A DNA stretch of 9,902 nucleotides from an uncultured Chloroflexota bacterium (GTDB taxonomy: Bacteria > Chloroflexota > Dehalococcoidia > UBA2979). How positions within the stretch are numbered: position 1 is the stretch's first letter; each line of letters starts with the position of its first letter. Made by a program: the position numbers and the translations under genes. The notes under the pieces are model-generated. The model did no database searches, was not told where the DNA came from, and saw only the letters and a program-made list of their open reading frames with translations. Below are positions 6,379 through 9,902 of the stretch, piece by piece. The stretch lies in assembly GCA_902827055.1 (NCBI GenBank), contig CADEHD010000052.1, forward strand, positions 1 through 9,902, read 5' to 3'.

Positions 6379-6987
6379 TCAGCGCGAGGTCTGCAACAGG
6401 CGCACGCTGACGATCGTGAGCCACGCGAACACGCCGCCGAAGAACAGTCGCTGCGTTACGCCCACGCCGAACGACCCCCACCCGTAGTTGGTCATCGCGA
6501 AGCCGACGAGCAGCGCAAAGCCGGAGGCCATCCACAGCCAGTCGATGCTGACGCTGGGCCCCATGCGAAGCACGCCGTACGCCAGGCCGAGGACGGCACT
6601 CGCTACGAGCAGGCGATACACGTAGTACGCGGCCATGTTGTGCAACTCGCCGCTCCTCGAGAGGACGGGGAAGATGCTGGGGTCGGTCGGGTACCAGCCG
6701 GCTGTGCCGATCGCGGCCGCGTACGCGAGGAAGACGAGGCCGAGCGGTACGCCTCGCCACCCGCTGGCCAGCATCGCGACGCCCAGCCCGGCGCCACCGA
6801 CGGCCATCCCGGCGAACGCGAGATACATGACCCAGCCGGAGCCCGTGAGTACGTACTCGCTGAGATAGCGGCGCGCGGGATCGAGGCCGCGCTCCGCGAG
6901 GTGCAGGTACGTGATCGCGATCGCCCAGCACAGGTTCGCGCCGAGCGCGGTCGTCGCGGCCATGATGACGAGCGACTGTCGGTCCAT
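6379..6987 (-). CDS. DUF998-like integral membrane protein
   Basis: A 202-residue protein with about six hydrophobic segments (roughly residues 7-28, 52-75, 80-97, 121-141, 150-167 and 180-197). Features typical of DUF998 proteins are the stretch after helix 1 (LDPARRYLSEYVLTGSGWVM), GWYPTDPS (97-104) and SGELHNMAA (112-120) before helix 4. The biochemical role of this family is not established to my knowledge. The ATG at 6987 has only a weak GAGGG about 9 bases upstream. The gene starts 27 bp after the stop of the small HTH gene on the same strand, so it is probably co-transcribed with it and may be its regulated partner. It converges with the LuxR-type gene, with 43 bp between stops holding only a weak GC stem (6338-6352). 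Confidence 0.8.
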   Translation of the reverse strand: MDRQSLVIMAATTALGANLCWAIAITYLHLAERGLDPARRYLSEYVLTGSGWVMYLAFAGMAVGGAGLGVAMLASGWRGVPLGLVFLAYAAAIGTAGWYPTDPSIFPVLSRSGELHNMAAYYVYRLLVASAVLGLAYGVLRMGPSVSIDWLWMASGFALLVGFAMTNYGWGSFGVGVTQRLFFGGVFAWLTIVSVRLLQTSR

Positions 6988-7014
6988 CTCGGAGCGCCCT
7001 CGCAGGCTGCGCGC

Positions 7015-7272
7015 CTAGAGCAGGCGGCGGATCGGCTTACGACCCGGGCGCGGGTCGTAGTTCGACTTGAACATGTCGAGCTTGTCGCGCTCGATCAAGT
7101 ACTTGCCTGCGAAGAGGTGCGCGCCCAGCCGGCCCTGTTTGATGAGGCGGCGGAGGCTCTGGGGGTGAATACCGAGCTCGCGCGCGGCCTCCACCAGGTC
7201 GAGGTAGTCATCGAAAGGTGAGTCGGGCAACTGGGAACCCCGTCGGCTGGGAAACGGCGGGCAAGGACACAC
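7015..7272 (-). CDS. Small MerR/excisionase-type HTH DNA-binding protein
   Basis: A protein of up to 85 residues. Residues about 24-70 form a winged-helix HTH of the excisionase/MerR (HTH_17) type: YLDLVEAARELGIHPQSLRRLIKQ, then GRLGAHLFAGKYLIERDKLDMFK, where the AGKYLIERDKL part is the wing. The tail is basic (PGRKPIRRLL). The start is uncertain: GTG at 7272 gives 85 residues with an odd Cys/Pro-rich lead and no Shine-Dalgarno, while TTG at 7230 would give a compact 71-residue protein. The promoter at 7313-7341 and a perfect inverted repeat at 7278-7299 lie immediately upstream, which suggests autoregulation. Despite the name, nothing phage- or integrase-like is nearby, so a chromosomal regulator is more likely than a true excisionase. 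The DUF998-like gene follows 27 bp downstream. Confidence 0.78.
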   Translation of the reverse strand: MCPCPPFPSRRGSQLPDSPFDDYLDLVEAARELGIHPQSLRRLIKQGRLGAHLFAGKYLIERDKLDMFKSNYDPRPGRKPIRRLL

Positions 7273-7277
7273 ACGTC

Positions 7278-7299
7278 GATCAGAGTTCGGCTTCTGATC
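7278..7299 (-). promoter_or_regulatory. Perfect inverted repeat in the leader of the small HTH gene
   Basis: GATCAGA (7278-7284) and TCTGATC (7293-7299) are 7-bp arms separated by 8 bases. They lie between the predicted transcription start (near 7306) and the GTG start at 7272. The site could be an operator for the HTH protein itself or an RNA hairpin over the translation start region. The repeat is seen directly; the role is inferred. Confidence 0.5.
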
Positions 7300-7312
7300 A
7301 TGTGCGTACGCA

Positions 7313-7341
7313 AGAATAAACCGTGAATCGTGGAGTGTAAA
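7313..7341 (-). promoter_or_regulatory. Sigma70-type promoter for the small HTH / DUF998-like operon
   Basis: On the minus strand TTTACA (7341-7336, five of six consensus bases) and TATTCT (7318-7313, four of six) are separated by exactly 17 bp, in a locally AT-rich stretch. The predicted transcription start is near 7306. This is the best-formed promoter in the window. Confidence 0.62.
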
Positions 7342-7396
7342 GTGCTTAGACGGTTGATCGTCGGGGGTTGTTGACGGAGCGTCGCCCGGGAGCCAT

Positions 7397-7413
7397 CGAG
7401 GGTTGTGCCCTCG
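7397..7413 (-). terminator. Short hairpin after the cysteine desulfurase gene
   Basis: CGAGGG (7397-7402) and CCCTCG (7408-7413) form a perfect 6-bp stem with a 5-base loop, beginning 14 bp past the desulfurase stop. No T-run follows on the minus strand. The position favours a terminator; the missing U-tract weakens it. Confidence 0.4.
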
Positions 7414-7426
7414 GGAGGTGCGCCGA

Positions 7427-8635
7427 CTAGATCGCCGGGGCGCCGGCGGCGCGCAATCGCGCTACGACGGCGGGCAGGGCCTCGATGACTGCGTCGATGT
7501 CAGCCTCGGTGTGCGTGGGCCACGTCGACATCCGCACGGACCCGATGGCGAGCTCGAGCGGCACGTTCATCGCGAGGAGCACGTGCGAGGGCTCCCAGGT
7601 CGCGGAGGTGCACGCGGCGCCCGCCGAGCATGCGATCCCCATCCGATCGAGTGCGGTGACGACCGCCTCGCCCTCGACGCCGGGGATGCAGACGTGGGTG
7701 TTGTTGGGCAGGCGCGCGATGGGGTCGCCGTTGAGCACGGCGTCCGGCACGAGGCGTCGAATGCCCTCCAGGAGGCGGTCACGGAGCATGCTGGTGCGAC
7801 TCGCGAATCCGTCCCGCTCGGCCTGGGCGAGTTCCAGGGCGCGCGCGATCCCCACGATGCCCGGGGTGTTCTCGGTGCCGGATCGGCGCTGGCGCTCCTG
7901 CCCGCCGCCCGACAGCTGTTCAAGGAAGGGCACGTCCCGGCGGATGTAGAGGAGGCCGGTACCCTTCGGCCCGCCGAACTTGTGGCCGGACAGGGAGAGC
8001 AGGTCGACGCCCAGCTCGTCCACGGCCAGGCGCAACGCGTTCGCGGCCTGGACGGCGTCGGTGTGGAACGGGATGCGGCGCCCGAGTGTCGCGGCGCGCG
8101 CCCGGACGCCGCGCGCGATCTCGGCGAGCGGCTGCACGGTCCCCACCTCGTTGTTCGCGTACATCACCGAGACGAGCACGGTGTCCGAGCGCGCCGCACC
8201 GATGACCTCGGGGGGGTCAACGCGGCCGCGCGCGTCGACGGGGATGTATTCGACCTCGAAGCCGAAGCGCTCGAGGTACTGGGCGGAGTGGAGGACCGCG
8301 TGGTGTTCGATCTGCGTCGTGACGATGTGCTGGCCCGCGCCGGAGTCGCGCTGGGCGAACGCGACGCCCTTCAGGCCCGCGTTGATGCTCTCGGTGCCGC
8401 CCGAGGTGAAGACGATCTCCTCTTTGAGAGCGCCCAGCACGTCCGCGATGCTGGCGCGCGCGGCCTCGATGGCGCCGCTCGCACGGAATCCGCCCGCGTG
8501 GTGTCCCGAGGGGTTGGCGTACAGGGAGGTGAAGAACGGCAGCATTGCCTCGAGCACCTCTGGACGCACGGCCGTGGACGCCGCGGAATCGAGGTAAATC
8601 GGCTGCCGGGCGGCGATGTCATCCATATCATCCAT
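7427..8635 (-). CDS. Cysteine desulfurase, class I (NifS/IscS family)
   Basis: A 402-residue PLP enzyme that takes sulfur from L-cysteine for Fe-S clusters, thio-tRNA or other cofactors. Visible motifs: IYLDSAAST near the N-terminus (13-21), FTSGGTESINAGLKG (76-90), QIEHHAV (108-114), YANNEVGTVQP (159-169), FHTDAVQA (190-197), SLSGHKFGGPKG with PLP-binding Lys219, RRSGTENTPGIVG (250-262), and CSAGAACTSATWEPSHVL with catalytic Cys342. The long catalytic loop is of the class I type. The ATG at 8635 is preferred to the GTG two codons upstream because TATATC (8649-8644 on the minus strand) lies 8 bases before it, which fits a leaderless start. Another ATG at 8626 is possible. No scaffold (IscU/SufU), Rrf2 regulator or tRNA thiolase neighbours it here, so the sulfur acceptor cannot be told. 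It is divergent from the exported-protein gene. Confidence 0.94.
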   Translation of the reverse strand: MDDMDDIAARQPIYLDSAASTAVRPEVLEAMLPFFTSLYANPSGHHAGGFRASGAIEAARASIADVLGALKEEIVFTSGGTESINAGLKGVAFAQRDSGAGQHIVTTQIEHHAVLHSAQYLERFGFEVEYIPVDARGRVDPPEVIGAARSDTVLVSVMYANNEVGTVQPLAEIARGVRARAATLGRRIPFHTDAVQAANALRLAVDELGVDLLSLSGHKFGGPKGTGLLYIRRDVPFLEQLSGGGQERQRRSGTENTPGIVGIARALELAQAERDGFASRTSMLRDRLLEGIRRLVPDAVLNGDPIARLPNNTHVCIPGVEGEAVVTALDRMGIACSAGAACTSATWEPSHVLLAMNVPLELAIGSVRMSTWPTHTEADIDAVIEALPAVVARLRAAGAPAI

Positions 8636-8643
8636 CGGCACAG

Positions 8644-8662
8644 GATATACCCCTGCGGGGTA
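8644..8662 (-). promoter_or_regulatory. Candidate -10 box overlapped by a 15-bp dyad, desulfurase promoter
   Basis: TATATC (8649-8644, minus strand) is a possible -10 box 8 bases before the ATG at 8635. It overlaps a perfect dyad TACCCC-TGC-GGGGTA (8648-8662), placed where a bound protein would block the promoter. There is no good -35 hexamer. The dyad does not resemble the IscR type 2 site pattern as I know it. Confidence 0.42.
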
Positions 8663-8696
8663 CCAGCGAGCATTGCCGCGTTTTCGTCAGGGCGCG

Positions 8697-8711
8697 CCCG
8701 TTACGAACGGG
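8697..8711. promoter_or_regulatory. Second 15-bp dyad in the divergent desulfurase / exported-protein gap
   Basis: CCCGTT-ACG-AACGGG is a perfect dyad with 6-bp arms and a 3-bp spacer, the same geometry as the dyad at 8648-8662, with centres 49 bp apart. It lies 56 bp before the start of the plus-strand gene. I see no clear promoter hexamers for that gene, so an operator role is a guess. Confidence 0.35.
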
Positions 8712-8767
8712 GGGGTCCGGTCGCCGATGATGGAAAGAACGACTCAACGCAGCGGAGTGGCGGAGTC

Positions 8768-9902
8768 ATGGGCCAGACGAGCAACAGGCCAAGGCGGCTG
8801 CCGGTCGACGCACCTCGGCGGGGCCGCGAGCGCGGACCGTGGGGGCCCGGGAGCCTCGGCGGCCTAGCGCTGATACTCCTCGCGGGGCTGCTCGCGAGCT
8901 CCTTCTTCTGGGAGGCGCCGGCGCCGGTGGCGAGCCAGGGGACGCCGCCAGGGCAGATCAGCGGCGACATGCCCGCGAACGGCCTGGGGCTGGTGGTCTG
9001 GGGTGGCGGCCCCCTCGAGGAGTTGCGCACGGCCGCGAGCTCGCGCGGGTGCGCGATCGCCTCGTTCTGGGTCATCGAGCGCGGGGCGTTCCTCGGGCAC
9101 CTGGTGGGGGCGCCCGCCGCGGTGAACCGCGCCTTCACGGAGCGCTTCCCGGGCGGTCTGCCGTCGACGCCCGGCGTGGTGGTCTGCCGGAGCGGGGGCT
9201 CGGTCGCGGCCCCGGGGGCACCCGCCCCGGTCGCACCGTCCGCGCCGCCGGTCACGGCATCGACTGGCGCGCGGCAGATCGAGCAGAGCGGCTGCCAGCT
9301 CTTCCCGGATGACAACCCGTGGGCGATGCGCGTCGACAACGCGCCGCTGCACCCGAACTCCGACCGCTACATCGCGTACATCCTCGGGACCGGGGGCAAC
9401 CGATTCCTGCACGCGGACTTCGGCGAGAACCCCGACTACGGCATCCCTTACGTAGTGGTGCCGCCAGACCAGCCGACGACGCCGGTGACGTTCGACTACG
9501 CCAGCGAGAGCGACGTCGGCCCGTACCCGCTGCCGCCGAACGTACCCATCGAGGGCGGCTCCGACCGCCACGCACTGGTGGTCCGCCAGGGCGAGTGCAA
9601 GCTCTACGAGCTGTTCGCGCTGGAGCGGACGACCTCGGGGTGGCGCGCGGGGTCCGGCGCGATCTTCGACCTGCGCTCGAATGCGCTGCGGCCGGACCGG
9701 TGGACCTCGGCGGACGCGGCGGGACTGCCGATCTTCGCGGGCCTGGTGCGGTTCGACGAGGTGCAGCGCGGGCGCATCGACCACGCCCTGCGATTCAGCG
9801 TGGAGCGCACGCAGCGCGCGTTCATCCACCCGGCCACGCACTTCGCGAGCTCGATCACGTCGGCGGACGCGCCGCCGATGGGACTGCGGCTGCGCTTGCG
9901 TG
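8768..9902 (+). CDS. Exported or anchored two-domain protein of unknown function, partial (C-terminus missing)
   Basis: The frame is open from the ATG at 8768 to the window edge: 378 codons and no stop. Residues 1-29 are basic (RPRR, RRGRER). Residues 30-47 are a hydrophobic signal peptide or anchor (SLGGLALILLAGLLASSFF), followed by an Ala/Pro spacer. Domain 1 (about 72-141) starts GLGLVVWGGGPLEELRTA and contains FWVIERGAFLGHLVGAPAAV; its two cysteines (95, 140) could pair. A Pro/Ala linker (143-165) leads to domain 2 (176 to the end): CQLFPDDNPW, PYVVVPPDQPTTPVTFDYASE, SDRHALVV, GSGAIFDLRSNALRP, WTSADAAGLPIF, HALRFSV and FIHPATHFASS. I recall this second pattern as a conserved bacterial secreted domain without assigned function, and domain 1 as common in Chloroflexota extracellular proteins; both are memory, not search results. 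GGAGTGG (8754-8760) is a loosely spaced ribosome-binding site. The protein probably acts outside the membrane. Confidence 0.85.
   Translation, partial: MGQTSNRPRRLPVDAPRRGRERGPWGPGSLGGLALILLAGLLASSFFWEAPAPVASQGTPPGQISGDMPANGLGLVVWGGGPLEELRTAASSRGCAIASFWVIERGAFLGHLVGAPAAVNRAFTERFPGGLPSTPGVVVCRSGGSVAAPGAPAPVAPSAPPVTASTGARQIEQSGCQLFPDDNPWAMRVDNAPLHPNSDRYIAYILGTGGNRFLHADFGENPDYGIPYVVVPPDQPTTPVTFDYASESDVGPYPLPPNVPIEGGSDRHALVVRQGECKLYELFALERTTSGWRAGSGAIFDLRSNALRPDRWTSADAAGLPIFAGLVRFDEVQRGRIDHALRFSVERTQRAFIHPATHFASSITSADAPPMGLRLRLR

Noticed and set aside
7015..7272. Reading the small HTH protein as a phage or plasmid excisionase
   Set aside because: No integrase, attachment-site repeat, tRNA or other mobile gene lies near; the same fold is used by many chromosomal regulators.
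7370..7376. TTGACG on the plus strand as a -35 box
   Set aside because: No -10 box at a suitable distance and no plus-strand gene downstream before the desulfurase gene on the other strand.
8839..9312. A 157-codon plus-strand frame overlapping the exported-protein gene
   Set aside because: It is out of frame with the 378-codon partial gene, lacks a signal peptide or domain, and is rich in Arg/Gly repeats.
8864..9841. A 325-codon open frame on the minus strand at the right end
   Set aside because: It is antisense to the exported protein, which has a signal peptide and coherent domains; the shadow translation is Arg/Ala-rich with no recognisable motif.

Overview
The window is GC-rich, with strong G/C bias at third codon positions, tightly packed genes and several starts that look leaderless or weakly led. 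Together with an archaeal-type (ApgM) phosphoglycerate mutase and the exported two-domain protein at the right edge, this suggests a bacterium of the Chloroflexota, perhaps a Dehalococcoidia/Tepidiforma-like lineage. That placement is an inference from general resemblance; there is no rRNA or marker gene here to confirm it.

Layout, left to right. (1) 114-1223, minus strand: a two-gene envelope-stress-type operon, with a PspC/LiaF-like membrane protein followed by a small two-helix membrane protein. (2) 1224-1457: a dyad-rich gap with a candidate terminator and promoter. (3) 1458-3968, minus strand: phosphoglycerate kinase then 2,3-bisphosphoglycerate-independent phosphoglycerate mutase, two steps of lower glycolysis in reading order. 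(4) 3969-4272: a gap with an AT-rich patch upstream of pgk and a strong hairpin that probably ends the next gene's transcript. (5) 4273-6335: a divergent pair, an unrecognised 135-residue cytosolic protein (minus) and a 518-residue helical-repeat protein with a C-terminal LuxR-type HTH (plus). They share a 98-bp gap with a dyad that abuts the regulator's start codon. (6) 6379-7272, minus strand: a small MerR/excisionase-type HTH protein and a DUF998-like membrane protein, behind a recognisable sigma70-type promoter and a perfect inverted repeat. (7) 7427-8635, minus strand: a class I cysteine desulfurase. (8) 8768 to the right edge, plus strand: a partial gene for an exported or membrane-anchored two-domain protein, divergent from the desulfurase across a gap with two 15-bp dyads.

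The core metabolic genes (pgk, apgM, cysteine desulfurase) are ordinary housekeeping. The accessory interest lies in three places: two regulator/neighbour pairs, each with a dyad at or beside its start, and the exported protein with two domains of unassigned function. No mobile element, CRISPR array, tRNA, rRNA or clear defence system is visible. I do not see convincing evidence for an entirely new system; the regulator pairs are the best leads.
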